Origin: Arthrobacter sp. MYb23
GTDB lineage: Bacteria > Actinomycetota > Actinomycetes > Actinomycetales > Micrococcaceae
Direction of reading: 5' to 3'
Assembly: GCF_002979775.1 (NCBI RefSeq)
Contig: NZ_PCPR01000001.1
Location: 62,001 to 126,000 of the forward strand
DNA: 64,000 nucleotides
Positions 49,408-58,895 of this stretch are shown here, in pieces. The notes below the pieces were generated by a model. It saw nothing but the letters and a program-made list of their open reading frames with translations, had not been told where the DNA came from and ran no database searches. Within the stretch, counting starts at the first letter, position 1. Each line of letters starts with the position of its first letter. Made by a program: the position numbers and the translations under genes.

Positions 49408-52400
49408 CTAGACCTCTTCTACGGAACTGGGCTCTGCACGAGACAGATCGATGCCCAGTTCTTCCGCAGCCGTGAAGACTGCGTCATCAGAGTCACGCAT
49501 TTCGATCGTGGTTCCGTCGGTGGAAAGTACTTCCACGTTCAGGCACAACGACTGCATTTCCTTGATCAAGACCTTGAAGGACTCGGGAACGCCAGGCTCA
49601 GGGATGTTCTCGCCCTTGACGATGGCTTCGTAGACCTTCACACGACCATGGATGTCATCCGACTTGATCGTGAGGAGTTCCTGAAGGGTGTACGCGGCAC
49701 CGTAAGCTTCGAGCGCCCACACTTCCATTTCACCGAAGCGCTGGCCACCGAACTGAGCCTTACCACCCAGCGGCTGCTGCGTGATCATGGAGTACGGGCC
49801 GGTGGAGCGCGCGTGGATCTTGTCGTCCACCAAGTGGTGGAGCTTCAGGATGTACATGTAACCGACGGAGATCGGGTCCGGGAACGGCTCGCCTGAGCGG
49901 CCGTCAAACAGACGGGTCTTGCCGGAGGAGTCGATCAGGCGGTCGCCGTCGCGAGTCACGTTGGTGGAGTCAAGCAGGCCCGTGATCTCTTCTTCGCGGG
50001 CGCCATCGAACACCGGGGTGGCAACGGTGGTCTGGCCGGTTTCACGGGGCAGGTTGGGCAGGTTCTTGACCCACTCCGGCTCGCCTTCGATCTTCCAACC
50101 GGTCTTGGCAACCCAACCGAGGTGGGTTTCCAGGACCTGGCCAACGTTCATTCGACCCGGAACACCAAGCGGGTTCAGGACGATGTCCACCGGGGTACCG
50201 TCTGCAAGGAAGGGCATATCTTCGATCGGGAGGATCTTGGAGATAACACCCTTGTTGCCGTGACGGCCGGCGAGCTTGTCGCCGTCGGTGATCTTACGCT
50301 TGGCTGCAACGTAGACGCGGACCAGCTGGTTCACGCCCGGGGGCAGTTCGTCGTCGTTGTCGCGGTCGAAGACGCGCACGCCGATGACCGTACCGGACTC
50401 GCCGTGGGGCACCTTCAGGGAGGTGTCGCGGACTTCGCGGGACTTCTCACCGAAGATTGCGCGGAGGAGGCGCTCTTCCGGGGTCAGTTCGGTTTCACCC
50501 TTAGGGGTGACCTTTCCGACCAGGATGTCGCCAGCTTCAACCTCGGCACCGATGTGGATGATGCCGCGCTCGTCCAGGCCTGCAAGGACTTCCTCGGACA
50601 CGTTGGGGATGTCACGCGTGATTTCCTCGGCACCAAGCTTGGTGTCGCGGGCATCAATTTCGTGCTCCTCGATGTGGATGGAGGAAAGAACATCCTCAGC
50701 GACGATGCGCTGGGACAGGATGATGGCGTCCTCGAAGTTGTGGCCTTCCCATGACATGAATGCCACGAGCAGGTTCTTTCCGAGGGCAAGCTCACCCTGG
50801 TCCGTTGCGGGACCGTCGGCGATGATGCCGCCAACTTCCAGACGCTGGCCTTCGTTGACCAGAACGCGGTGGTTGTAGCAGTTGCCCTGGTTGGAACGGG
50901 CGAACTTGTTGATGCGGTAGTTGGTCTCAGTACCGTCGTCGTTGATCATCACAACGAGCTCAGCGGAAACCTCGGTAACCACGCCAGCCTTCTTCGCGAT
51001 GACAACGTCACCGGCGTCGACGGCTGCTGCGCGCTCCATGCCGGTGCCCACGAAGGGAGCCTCGGAACGGACCAGTGGCACGGCCTGGCGCTGCATGTTG
51101 GCACCCATGAGTGCACGGTTGGCATCGTCATGCTCAAGGAACGGAATCAGGGCGGTTGCCACGGAAACCATCTGGCGCGGAGAAACGTCCATGAACTGAA
51201 CTTCTGCAGCGGGAACCAGAACGGGCTCGCCTCCACCACCACGGGCACGGACAAGGACGGTCTCTTCAGAGAACTTCTTGTCAGCATCCAGAGGAGCGTT
51301 GGCCTGTGCGATCAGGACCTCTGCTTCGTCGTCGGCCGTCAGGTACTGGACCTCGTCGGAAACGACGCCTTCGGCAACCAGACGGTACGGCGTCTCGATG
51401 AAACCGAACGGGTTGATGCGGCCGTAGGAAGCCAGCGAGCCGATCAGACCAATGTTCGGGCCTTCAGGGGTTTCGATGGGGCACATACGTCCGTAGTGGG
51501 ACGGGTGAACGTCTCGAACTTCCATGCCTGCACGGTCACGGGACAGACCACCCGGGCCAAGTGCCGACAGGCGGCGCTTGTGGGTCAGACCCGAGAGCGG
51601 GTTGTTCTGGTCCATGAACTGCGACAGCTGGGACGTTCCGAAGAACTCCTTGATTGCTGCCACAACGGGACGGATGTTGATCAGTGTCTGCGGCGTGATG
51701 GCCTCGACGTCCTGCGTGGTCATACGTTCGCGAACGACGCGTTCCATGCGGGAAAGACCGGTGCGGACCTGGTTCTCGATCAGTTCGCCCACGGCGCGGA
51801 TGCGACGGTTGCCGAAGTGGTCGATGTCGTCGACGTCGACGCGGAGCTCGTGGTCTTCGCCGTCGCGCTTGCCCATGAGGGTCTTCTCGCCGGCGTGAAG
51901 CGCAACGAGGAACTTGATCATGGCAACGATGTCTTCAACGTGCAGGACCGAGGCTTCCTTGTCACCAAGGGAGCGGTCGATGCCGAGCTTGCGGTTGATC
52001 TTGTAACGGCCAACCTTGGCAAGATCGTAACGCTTGGCATTGAAGTACAGGTTGTCCAGCAGGGACTGGGCAGCCTCAACTGTGGGCGGCTCGCCCGGAC
52101 GCAGCTTGCGGTAGATGTCCAAGAGCGCATCTTCGCGGGTTTCGGTGGCGTCCTTCTCCAGCGTTGCACGCATGGAGTCGTACTGACCGAACTCTTCCAG
52201 GATCTGGCCTTCGGTCCAGCCGAGGGCCTTCAGGAGAACCGTGACCGACTGCTTGCGCTTACGGTCGAGGCGAACGCCGACCTGGTCGCGCTTGTCGATT
52301 TCGAGTTCAAACCATGCACCACGGGACGGGATGATCTTCGCAGTGAAGATGTCCTTGTCACTGGTCTTGTCAGCGGTGCGCTCAAAGTAGGCGCCCGGCG

Positions 52401-52914
52401 AACGGACCAACTGGGAGACAACGACGCGCTCTGTGCCGTTGACGACGAACGTTCCCTTTTCAGTCATGAGGGGGAAGTCGCCCATGAACACGGTCTGCTG
52501 CTTGATTTCGCCCGTGTTGTTGTTCATGAACTCGGCCTTGACATACAGCGGTGCCGAGTAAGTGGCGTCACGGTCTTTACATTCGGCCATGGTGTACTTC
52601 GGGTCAGCGAACTCCGGCTCCGAGAAGCTCAGGGACATGGTGCCCTGGAAGTCCTCGATGGGGGAGATCTCTTCGAAGATGTCGGCAAGTCCGGAGCTGG
52701 TGGCGACGCTGAGGTCGCCCTCCTCGACAGCCTTCGCTACCCGCGCCTGCCAGCGTTCGTTTCCGACCAGCCAGTCAAAGCTGTCTGTCTGCAGGGCGAG
52801 AAGATTCGGAACATCAAGGGGTTCGTGAATCTTTGCGAATGAGAGGCGGCGGGTGGCACCATCGGTGCTTGCCGTGTTAGCGGTTTCGTTATTAGAGGTG
52901 CTCGAGGCGACCAA
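49408..52914 (-). CDS. rpoB: RNA polymerase beta subunit
   Basis: 1168 residues from the TTG at 52914 ([11 protein letters not shown]), chosen because GGAAGGA lies 6 bases upstream; a GTG at 52929 would add five residues but its ribosome binding site would be poorer. The rifampicin pocket [20 protein letters not shown] is wild type. Full length, with [12 protein letters not shown] in the catalytic core. Divergent from a thiolase gene. Confidence 0.98.
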   Translation of the reverse strand: MVASSTSNNETANTASTDGATRRLSFAKIHEPLDVPNLLALQTDSFDWLVGNERWQARVAKAVEEGDLSVATSSGLADIFEEISPIEDFQGTMSLSFSEPEFADPKYTMAECKDRDATYSAPLYVKAEFMNNNTGEIKQQTVFMGDFPLMTEKGTFVVNGTERVVVSQLVRSPGAYFERTADKTSDKDIFTAKIIPSRGAWFELEIDKRDQVGVRLDRKRKQSVTVLLKALGWTEGQILEEFGQYDSMRATLEKDATETREDALLDIYRKLRPGEPPTVEAAQSLLDNLYFNAKRYDLAKVGRYKINRKLGIDRSLGDKEASVLHVEDIVAMIKFLVALHAGEKTLMGKRDGEDHELRVDVDDIDHFGNRRIRAVGELIENQVRTGLSRMERVVRERMTTQDVEAITPQTLINIRPVVAAIKEFFGTSQLSQFMDQNNPLSGLTHKRRLSALGPGGLSRDRAGMEVRDVHPSHYGRMCPIETPEGPNIGLIGSLASYGRINPFGFIETPYRLVAEGVVSDEVQYLTADDEAEVLIAQANAPLDADKKFSEETVLVRARGGGGEPVLVPAAEVQFMDVSPRQMVSVATALIPFLEHDDANRALMGANMQRQAVPLVRSEAPFVGTGMERAAAVDAGDVVIAKKAGVVTEVSAELVVMINDDGTETNYRINKFARSNQGNCYNHRVLVNEGQRLEVGGIIADGPATDQGELALGKNLLVAFMSWEGHNFEDAIILSQRIVAEDVLSSIHIEEHEIDARDTKLGAEEITRDIPNVSEEVLAGLDERGIIHIGAEVEAGDILVGKVTPKGETELTPEERLLRAIFGEKSREVRDTSLKVPHGESGTVIGVRVFDRDNDDELPPGVNQLVRVYVAAKRKITDGDKLAGRHGNKGVISKILPIEDMPFLADGTPVDIVLNPLGVPGRMNVGQVLETHLGWVAKTGWKIEGEPEWVKNLPNLPRETGQTTVATPVFDGAREEEITGLLDSTNVTRDGDRLIDSSGKTRLFDGRSGEPFPDPISVGYMYILKLHHLVDDKIHARSTGPYSMITQQPLGGKAQFGGQRFGEMEVWALEAYGAAYTLQELLTIKSDDIHGRVKVYEAIVKGENIPEPGVPESFKVLIKEMQSLCLNVEVLSTDGTTIEMRDSDDAVFTAAEELGIDLSRAEPSSVEEV

Positions 52915-53001
52915 GAGGGATCCTTCCACAGACCTTCAGGCGTTTTCAGATCTCCCCCGTTTGCATTCTGCAGAGTGCTCCGCAGAATACTTGTTCCGGT
53001 T

Positions 53002-53012
53002 CCGCTATATGA
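53002..53012 (-). promoter_or_regulatory. TCATATAGCGG element, proximal copy upstream of rpoB
   Basis: Ends 88 bases before the rpoB start. Identical to copies at 14782-14792 (rpoA) and 53089-53099. Confidence 0.35.
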
Positions 53013-53088
53013 CCCGGACCCAGTCCGCTTATGACCGTGCACGTTGTAGGAACGGCACGTCAAGGACGCAGCTGAGAGGTAAAGCCCA

Positions 53089-53099
53089 CCGCTATATGA
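53089..53099 (-). promoter_or_regulatory. TCATATAGCGG element, distal copy upstream of rpoB
   Basis: Ends 175 bases before the rpoB start. Same 11 bases as the other two copies. Confidence 0.35.
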
Positions 53100-53352
53100 A
53101 GGCTGAAGGTTAACAGGGAAGACGCAAATATCTACGATACGGCAATGCAGCCTTTCTGTCTACCCCAGATCGTCCGTGATTGCAAGCACGGTTGCTGCAG
53201 GCACCAATGCCCGGGAAATTCCCCCGGAAATCCGCGCGGAAGGCGGGAAGACCGGCCAAGGAATGGGACCAACGGCACAATTGTTGAAGTGGTGGGCCGC
53301 AGCGCGCTCCGCGATAGCCTTGCTACACCACTCCCGGATCGGAAGAGAGACC

Positions 53353-54552
53353 ATGACCAACTCCGCTGACGACAATGACGTTGTCATCCTTGCTGCTTCC
53401 CGCACCCCACAGGGTCGGCTCAACGGACAATTGGCGGGATTCACCGCCGTCGACCTTGGCGCTCATGCCATCACCGCAGCGTTGGCGGCCAGCGGGGTCA
53501 AAGCCGAACAGGTGGACGCTGTCATCATGGGCCAGGTGCTTCAGGCAGGCACGGGACAAAATCCGGCCCGGCAAAGCGCCATCGCCGCCGGTGTTGGTTG
53601 GAACATCCCCGCTGTCACCATCAACAAGGTCTGCCTCTCCGGGCTCACCGCAGTCATTGATGCCGCCCGCATGATCCGCAGCGGTGATGCCACAGTAGTT
53701 GTTGCCGGCGGACAGGAATCCATGACCAGGGCTCCGCACCTCCTCCCGGGATCCCGCCAAGGCTGGACGTACGGAGCCATCCAGGCGCTGGATGTCGCCG
53801 CCCACGATGGCCTCACCGATGCTTTCGACGGACAGTCCATGGGCTTGTCCACCGAAACGAAGAACGTCACCCTCGGCATTGACCGCAAGGCCCAGGACGA
53901 AGTCGCTGCGGCCTCGCACCAGCGCGCCGCTGCCGCCATCGCAGACGGAACCTTCGACGTCGAAATCGCTCCGGTAAGCGTCAAGCAGCGCAAGGGCGAT
54001 CCCCTGGTGCTCACCACGGATGAGGGCGTCAGGCCCAACACTACGGTGGAGACGCTGGCACCGCTCAAGGCGGCCTTCGCCACCGACGGCACGATCACGG
54101 CCGGCAACTCCTCTCCCCTGTCCGACGGCGCCTCCGCACTGGTGCTGACCAGTCGCCGGTTCGCCAAGGACAACGGGCTGGACTACCTTGCCGTTGTTGG
54201 CAAGCCCGGACAGGTTGCAGGGCCTGACAACTCGCTTCATTCCCAGCCGTCGAACGCCATTGCGCAGGCCCTGAAACGAGCGGGCTGGACAGCGGAGGAC
54301 TTGGACTTCATCGAAATCAACGAAGCTTTCGGCTCAGTGGCCGTACAGTCCCTCAAGGATCTCCACTATCCCCTGGAGAAGTGCAACATCCATGGCGGCG
54401 CCATCGCCTTGGGCCACCCGATTGGGGCGTCCGGTGCACGGCTCGCGTTGCACGCCGCGCACGAGCTTAAGCGCAGGGGAACCGGAAAAGCGGCCGTCTC
54501 CCTCTGTGGAGGCGGAGGTCAGGGTGAAGCCCTCCTCCTGTACCGCGACTGA
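53353..54552 (+). CDS. Acetyl-CoA acetyltransferase (thiolase)
   Basis: 399 residues from the ATG at 53353 with AGAGAG upstream; an upstream open frame to 53176 has no homology. The nucleophile Cys94 is in NKVCLSGL, His355 in GHPIGASGAR, and Cys385 in LCGGGGQGEA, the full thiolase triad. It condenses or cleaves acetoacetyl-CoA. The degradative or biosynthetic class cannot be told from sequence alone. It is followed 11 bp later by a YbaK-family gene. Confidence 0.93.
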   Translation: MTNSADDNDVVILAASRTPQGRLNGQLAGFTAVDLGAHAITAALAASGVKAEQVDAVIMGQVLQAGTGQNPARQSAIAAGVGWNIPAVTINKVCLSGLTAVIDAARMIRSGDATVVVAGGQESMTRAPHLLPGSRQGWTYGAIQALDVAAHDGLTDAFDGQSMGLSTETKNVTLGIDRKAQDEVAAASHQRAAAAIADGTFDVEIAPVSVKQRKGDPLVLTTDEGVRPNTTVETLAPLKAAFATDGTITAGNSSPLSDGASALVLTSRRFAKDNGLDYLAVVGKPGQVAGPDNSLHSQPSNAIAQALKRAGWTAEDLDFIEINEAFGSVAVQSLKDLHYPLEKCNIHGGAIALGHPIGASGARLALHAAHELKRRGTGKAAVSLCGGGGQGEALLLYRD

Positions 54553-54563
54553 AAGGAGTCGGC

Positions 54564-55046
54564 ATGACTGAAGCTACTACCGAGGGAGCCGAGCGGTTCC
54601 TGTCTGATGCCGCCGCGCGCGGACTGGACGTGGACGTCGTCGAGCGCCCTGCTGCGCGGAGCCTTGAAGAAGCTGCCGGCATCCTGGGCATCAGCCCGGC
54701 CGACATCGTGAAGTCGTTGGTGGTCAAGCACCGCGACGGCAGCTTCCTGTTCGCGCTCATCCCAGGCGATCGCCAGATCTCATGGCCCAAGCTACGTGCC
54801 TTGGTGGGTGTCAATAAGCTCTCACTCCCGCCTGCAGACGTTGCCTTGGCCGCCACCGGCTATGAACGAGGCACCATTACGCCGCTCGGCAGCACCACCC
54901 CTTGGCCCGTGTACGCCGACTCCACGGTTACCGGGCGTCGCATTTCCATGGGTGCCGGGGCACATGGACGGAGCGCGTTCGTGGATGCGGATGCACTCAC
55001 CGCGGCCCTGGGCGCGATAGTGGCGGACATCAGCGAGCCCAACTGA
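54564..55046 (+). CDS. YbaK/EbsC family aminoacyl-tRNA deacylase
   Basis: 160 residues. The YbaK/ProX editing fold includes ADIVKSLVVKHRDG, LIPGDRQISWPKLR and the end ISMGAGAHGRSAFVDADAL. Family members hydrolyse mischarged tRNAs, for example Cys-tRNA(Pro). It lacks a fused synthetase. ATG with AAAGGAG upstream, 11 bp after the thiolase, so co-transcription is likely though the functions are unrelated. Confidence 0.88.
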   Translation: MTEATTEGAERFLSDAAARGLDVDVVERPAARSLEEAAGILGISPADIVKSLVVKHRDGSFLFALIPGDRQISWPKLRALVGVNKLSLPPADVALAATGYERGTITPLGSTTPWPVYADSTVTGRRISMGAGAHGRSAFVDADALTAALGAIVADISEPN

Positions 55047-55050
55047 GTGA

Positions 55051-55090
55051 CAGTTGAGGCCGTTCTGACAGCTCGGAACGACCTCAACTG
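55051..55090. repeat. Imperfect palindrome after the YbaK-family gene
   Basis: Arms 55051-55065 and 55076-55090 (CAGTTGAGGCCGTTC with GAACGACCTCAACTG, one mismatch), loop 10 bases. No T run. It could be a terminator or a dispersed palindromic repeat. Confidence 0.45.
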
Positions 55091-55097
55091 CGACCCA

Positions 55098-55127
55098 CTT
55101 GGGTGCATTAAACCTTGGGTGCATTAA
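55098..55127. repeat. Direct repeat of CTTGGGTGCATTAA
   Basis: Exact 14-base copies at 55098-55111 and 55114-55127, two bases apart, between the palindrome and the rplL terminator. Function unknown. Confidence 0.6.
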
Positions 55128-55132
55128 GCGCA

Positions 55133-55166
55133 GGAAGCCCCGCCCGGCGAACCGGACGGGGCTTCC
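55133..55166 (-). terminator. Terminator after rplL
   Basis: A 15-bp stem (55133-55147 with 55152-55166, one mismatch) and loop CGAA, 15 bases past the rplL stop. A weak T run on the minus strand. Confidence 0.7.
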
Positions 55167-55180
55167 ACAAGCAAGACGAG

Positions 55181-55558
55181 TTACTTGAGGGTAACCGTGG
55201 CGCCAGCTTCTTCGAGCTGAGCCTTTGCCTTCTCGGCAGCTTCCTTGGTGGCGCCTTCGAGAACAGCCTTCGGTGCGCTGTCAACAACATCCTTGGCTTC
55301 CTTGAGGCCGAGGGAAGTGATGGCGCGAACTTCCTTGATCACTGCGATCTTCTTGTCGCCAGCAGCTTCGAGGATGACGTCAAATTCAGTCTTCTCTTCA
55401 GCAGCTTCAGCAGCACCGCCGGCAGCGGGGCCAGCAACTGCAACAGCAGCAGCCGTAACTTCGAAGGTCTCTTCGAAGAGCTTGACGAACTCGGAGAGCT
55501 CGATGATGGTCAGTTCCTTGAAAGCTTCAATGAGCTCTTCGTTGCTGAGCTTCGCCAT
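55181..55558 (-). CDS. rplL: 50S ribosomal protein L7/L12
   Basis: 125 residues. N-terminal dimerisation domain ([20 protein letters not shown]), Ala/Gly hinge near 35-52, and C-terminal factor-binding domain with [14 protein letters not shown]. It forms the stalk that recruits EF-Tu and EF-G. It lies 76 bp after rplJ. Confidence 0.98.
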   Translation of the reverse strand: MAKLSNEELIEAFKELTIIELSEFVKLFEETFEVTAAAVAVAGPAAGGAAEAAEEKTEFDVILEAAGDKKIAVIKEVRAITSLGLKEAKDVVDSAPKAVLEGATKEAAEKAKAQLEEAGATVTLK

Positions 55559-55634
55559 GGTGGCGTCCTTCCATTAGTTGGTGCAGATCCGGGCTAAACC
55601 GGTCCATGCACCAGATTTTGATTGAGGGGAGAAC

Positions 55635-56228
55635 TTAGTTCTCTTCGGTTGCAGCTTCAGCGGCTTCGGCCGGAGCCGCAACCTCTTCAGCAGCAGCCTC
55701 TTCAGCGGCCGGAGCTTCTTCAGCGGCCGGTGCAGATGCGCCGCCCTCTTCTTCAAGCTTGAGGCGCAGAGCGTCGATGATGCGTGCAGCAGCGGATGCG
55801 GGAGCCTTGAGGACACCAGCAACACGTGCAAGCTGCAGCTCGCGGGACTCGAGGGCTGCCAGTGCGGCAACTCCTGCTGCGTCCAATGCCTTGCCTTCGA
55901 AGACGCCGGTCTTGATAACCAGCTGCTTGTTGGCCTTGGCAAAGTCCGTCAGGCTCTTGGCAGCAGCAACAGCGTCACCCTTGATGAAGGCGATTGCAGT
56001 AGGGCCGGCGAGCTGATCGTTGAATGCTTCAACTCCAGCTTCCTTGGCTGCAATGGCACTCAGGGTGTTCTTGACGACCGAGAACTTGGTGTCCTGGCCG
56101 AGCGCAACACGCAGTTCCTTGAGCTGTGCAACAGTGAGCCCGCGGTATTCGGTCAGGACAGCCGCGTTCGATTCCTTGAAATCGTTGGTGATCTCTGCAA
56201 CTGCGGAGATCTTGCTAGGCGTTGTCAT
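55635..56228 (-). CDS. rplJ: 50S ribosomal protein L10
   Basis: 197 residues from the ATG at 56228 (MTTPSKISAVAEITND); the frame is open to 56312 but that part overlaps the leader terminator. YRGLTVAQLKELRVALG is the core. The C-terminus has an Ala/Glu tail. L10 anchors L12 and often autoregulates through its leader, which here holds an intrinsic terminator. Confidence 0.97.
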   Translation of the reverse strand: MTTPSKISAVAEITNDFKESNAAVLTEYRGLTVAQLKELRVALGQDTKFSVVKNTLSAIAAKEAGVEAFNDQLAGPTAIAFIKGDAVAAAKSLTDFAKANKQLVIKTGVFEGKALDAAGVAALAALESRELQLARVAGVLKAPASAAARIIDALRLKLEEEGGASAPAAEEAPAAEEAAAEEVAAPAEAAEAATEEN

Positions 56229-56470
56229 AACCCTCCTTCCGGGGAATAAAGCCGGTCTTCCGGGTCCCCGCTCACGAGAGCTAAAACTAAAAAACGCCCC
56301 GCGCAGATGCACGGGGCTTGGCTCAACACAGTTTTATCCGTGGAGACTTGCTTCGTTCACCTGCGCCGGCCGCCCTATGTTCAGGGTCCTTCGTCAAGGA
56401 ATTCACTTTTGCCTCAAGGGCGCAGCTACAGAATTGAGCCATGCTCGAAAGAGTGGATTCCCATCAACCG
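56229..56470 (-). promoter_or_regulatory. L10 leader region with intrinsic attenuator
   Basis: Upstream of rplJ on the minus strand, a GC-rich stem (56296-56301 with 56312-56317, extended by 2 bp) is followed by six T (56294-56289), about 60 bases before the start codon. This matches the layout of an L10(L12)4-controlled leader that terminates when L10 is in excess. The upstream extent and promoter were not fixed. Confidence 0.6.
56289..56317 (-). terminator. Attenuator terminator in the rplJ leader
   Basis: GCCCCG/CGGGGC stem with T6 on the minus strand, located between the likely promoter and rplJ, not at an operon end. Confidence 0.75.
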
Positions 56471-56528
56471 ACGGTCTTTGGTAATTCAAGGTTACGGGAG
56501 AGTGTTCGGCAAACCAAATCGGCCCTGC

Positions 56529-57680
56529 CTAGTCTGAGGACGTTGCTCCCGACAACCTGCCCGGAAGTTCCTTCTGCCACAGTCCAGTGACGCCCGCAGT
56601 GGTAAAGCCCAACTGCTTGTTCACGGTCAGGAGGTACCTGTTCTCCGGCGCGTTCCATGTATAGATGACGCGGGCGTCCGGGAACTGCTCGCTCAGCCGT
56701 TCCATATTGGCAACCTTGATCAGCAAGCCGAGCTTGTTGCCCCGGTGTTCCTGCAGGACCAAAGTATCGTCTTGGAAAACCACGTCCTGGCGGTGCGCAA
56801 GAACACTGATGGTGGTCAGGCCCACCAGGCGTCCGCTCTCGATATGCTCGACGGCGGTCACCACGGTGCGTCGCCCCTGCGCCAAAGCGGCGTTCTCGGT
56901 TTCTCGCAGAACAGCTTCATCGAAAACCATTCCGCTCGCTTCAACTTCAGGCGCGTCCTCGTCTCCCTCGTCCCTGACCACTTCGCCAGCCGCGTTCTCC
57001 AGCGCGGCAACGGCTTCCAGCCAAGCTTCGGGGCAACGGTCCGTCCAGTGGTGCAGGGTGTACCGGCCGCCGTTGGCCTCTTCTGCTTCAAGCTGCAGAT
57101 CCCCCACCAGTTTGGAATCCAGGGGAAGCACGCATGAGCTGAACTGTTCAATGTGCTGGAGGGTGTACCCGGCCCGTTTGGCGAAGTCCACCTCCCTGCT
57201 GCTCACTGGCACAAAACCTGCGCCGCTGCCCGGGATCAACTGGTCCTCGGGTATCTCAGTGAGTGACGTTGCCGGATGATTCGTATCCACCAACGCCATG
57301 ATGCGGCCCTCAGCCCGGGCGAGTTGCTCCGCGGCCTCCAGCAACTGACGTCCGACGCCCTGCCCCTGGAACTCGGGCAGGATGTCCAAGGTGAACTCCG
57401 CCAGGTCCAGGTTGTCCGCCAGGGGCAAGGCGATGTCCACCGTACCCACAATGACGCCATTCACTTTTGCCACCAGAATGACCTGGCGCTCATAGGGGTC
57501 AGAAAGCTCCAACAGCTTTTCCAACGGCGTATAGGCGAGGTCGTCACTCCCCCAGGTCTCCATGCGTACCCGGCGCCCTACTTCCACGGCATCCAGGAAA
57601 TCAGCGGCATCGGGGCTGTCCAAGGTGTCAGGCACCCACAGCTGCTCGACTTGAACGGTGTTCGTCTCGTCTACAGTCAT
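56529..57680 (-). CDS. Double-GNAT acetyltransferase-like protein
   Basis: 383 residues from the ATG at 57680, which overlaps the stop of the upstream paralogue as ATGA; an ATG at 57698 would add six residues. It has two GNAT-like domains: the first with GQGVGRQLLEAAEQLA, the second with HRGNKLGLLIKVANM, both matching the acetyl-CoA pyrophosphate loop. The substrate is unknown. The arrangement resembles double-GNAT enzymes such as MshD, but key mycothiol residues were not checked. Confidence 0.8.
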   Translation of the reverse strand: MTVDETNTVQVEQLWVPDTLDSPDAADFLDAVEVGRRVRMETWGSDDLAYTPLEKLLELSDPYERQVILVAKVNGVIVGTVDIALPLADNLDLAEFTLDILPEFQGQGVGRQLLEAAEQLARAEGRIMALVDTNHPATSLTEIPEDQLIPGSGAGFVPVSSREVDFAKRAGYTLQHIEQFSSCVLPLDSKLVGDLQLEAEEANGGRYTLHHWTDRCPEAWLEAVAALENAAGEVVRDEGDEDAPEVEASGMVFDEAVLRETENAALAQGRRTVVTAVEHIESGRLVGLTTISVLAHRQDVVFQDDTLVLQEHRGNKLGLLIKVANMERLSEQFPDARVIYTWNAPENRYLLTVNKQLGFTTAGVTGLWQKELPGRLSGATSSD

Positions 57681-58810
57681 TCCCGCCGTTTCTGCCATTC
57701 GCCGTCAAAGCCGGAAGGCTCGAACCCCAAGGCGATATTTATGGCCAGCATATGCTGGTTTTCATTGGCGTTCCACGTCATCACCGACGTGGCGGCAGGC
57801 CAAAGCTCCTCAATACGGCGAAGATTGGCAATCTTGACCAGCATCCCAAGGCCGTGCCCGCGGTGCCCAGGAGCAACCAACGTATCCTCTTGGTACACCA
57901 TGCCCGGGGTGGCCTCGCGGTGAGTGAGGATGGTGTATGCCGCCAACTCCCCTGTGGCGTCGTGGCGGGCAACCGCTGCCGTGGAAGCTACGCCACCTGC
58001 CAGCCACGTGGCTTCCTCCACACGGACACGGTTGGCATCCCACTCCTCGCCCTCCCAGCCGAGGCCTGCGATGGGCACCTCAGTGCTCATCAGGCTTTTG
58101 AGCTTGGCGAAGACGTCCACGAGCTCGTCAGGGCAGCGGTCCTGCCACCCGATGAAGCTGTAGCCTGCTGCCCGCCTCATCGCCTGCTCTTCAAGGTCCT
58201 TCAGGAGCTCTTTGCGGACCGGGACGGCCAGCGTGCTGTTGGTTTCAACCTGCTCCAGCGAGTAACCGTGATGGAGGGCAAACCCGGTGGAGGCAGATTC
58301 CAGTGGGACACCACCCGTGCCGGACTTTGCCTCCAGCAACTCACTGCCCGGGATGAGGAGTTTGATTGGCTCGGCGCAAAACGCATCAAAGGAAACACGG
58401 TCCCGTTCGCGGGCCAGCTTCTCCAGCAGCTCGAGGATCCTTGTCCCAATGCCGCGGCGGCGATAGCCGGCGTCCACCAGGACGTCCACACCCGCCGTCG
58501 TCGTGTTTTCACTCAGCGGCAATGTCAGCGTTCCGCTGCCCACCACGGTCCCCTGGAGGCGAGCAAGGAAGACCTGCCGCTCTTCGTACGCATTGCCCTG
58601 CCAGAAGAGGACAGCTTCGGCCAGAGTGGAGCAACGGTCCAGATTGCCCCAGAGATCCAGGTGATGGGCAACGTCCAGTTCATGGAAGGCGAGGAAATCG
58701 GGCGCCCCCGTCGCGTCAGGGCTTGTGGGGACCGTAATCCGTTCTACGGACAACCCGGCGAGGGCGGAGGAGTTCGACGACGACACGCACCAAATCCTAC
58801 GGCGCACCAC
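57677..58810 (-). CDS. Double-GNAT acetyltransferase-like protein, paralogue
   Basis: 377 residues. First domain with YRRRGIGTRILELLEKLA, second with HRGHGLGMLVKIANL; the second domain also shares NANENQHMLAINIALGFEPSG with NAPENRYLLTVNKQLGF of its neighbour, indicating tandem duplication. Start uncertain: ATG/GTG at 58810 or a TTG 19 codons in. Translationally coupled to the downstream copy. Substrate unknown. Confidence 0.78.
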   Translation of the reverse strand: MVRRRIWCVSSSNSSALAGLSVERITVPTSPDATGAPDFLAFHELDVAHHLDLWGNLDRCSTLAEAVLFWQGNAYEERQVFLARLQGTVVGSGTLTLPLSENTTTAGVDVLVDAGYRRRGIGTRILELLEKLARERDRVSFDAFCAEPIKLLIPGSELLEAKSGTGGVPLESASTGFALHHGYSLEQVETNSTLAVPVRKELLKDLEEQAMRRAAGYSFIGWQDRCPDELVDVFAKLKSLMSTEVPIAGLGWEGEEWDANRVRVEEATWLAGGVASTAAVARHDATGELAAYTILTHREATPGMVYQEDTLVAPGHRGHGLGMLVKIANLRRIEELWPAATSVMTWNANENQHMLAINIALGFEPSGFDGEWQKRRE

Positions 58811-58837
58811 TGCTGGTGAACAGGCAAAAGGGCAAGA

Positions 58838-58872
58838 AAAAGGACCGCCCGGCAGAGCCGGACGGTCCTTTT
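58838..58872 (-). terminator. Terminator after rplA
   Basis: A 16-bp stem (58838-58853 with 58857-58872, one mismatch), loop AGA, with an A/T-rich base giving a T run. It ends the secE-nusG-rplK-rplA transcript before the GNAT pair. Confidence 0.85.
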
Positions 58873-58895
58873 ATCAGAGCAAGTGCCCGCGAAGC

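Larger units (their letters stand above)
52915..53352. promoter_or_regulatory. Divergent rpoB-thiolase intergenic region
   Basis: 438 bp without a credible gene. It holds two copies of the 11-base element TCATATAGCGG on the minus strand, a related TCATAAGCGG between them (53026-53035), and a small hairpin (52965-52971 with 52982-52988) in the rpoB leader. No certain -35/-10 pairs. Confidence 0.45.
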
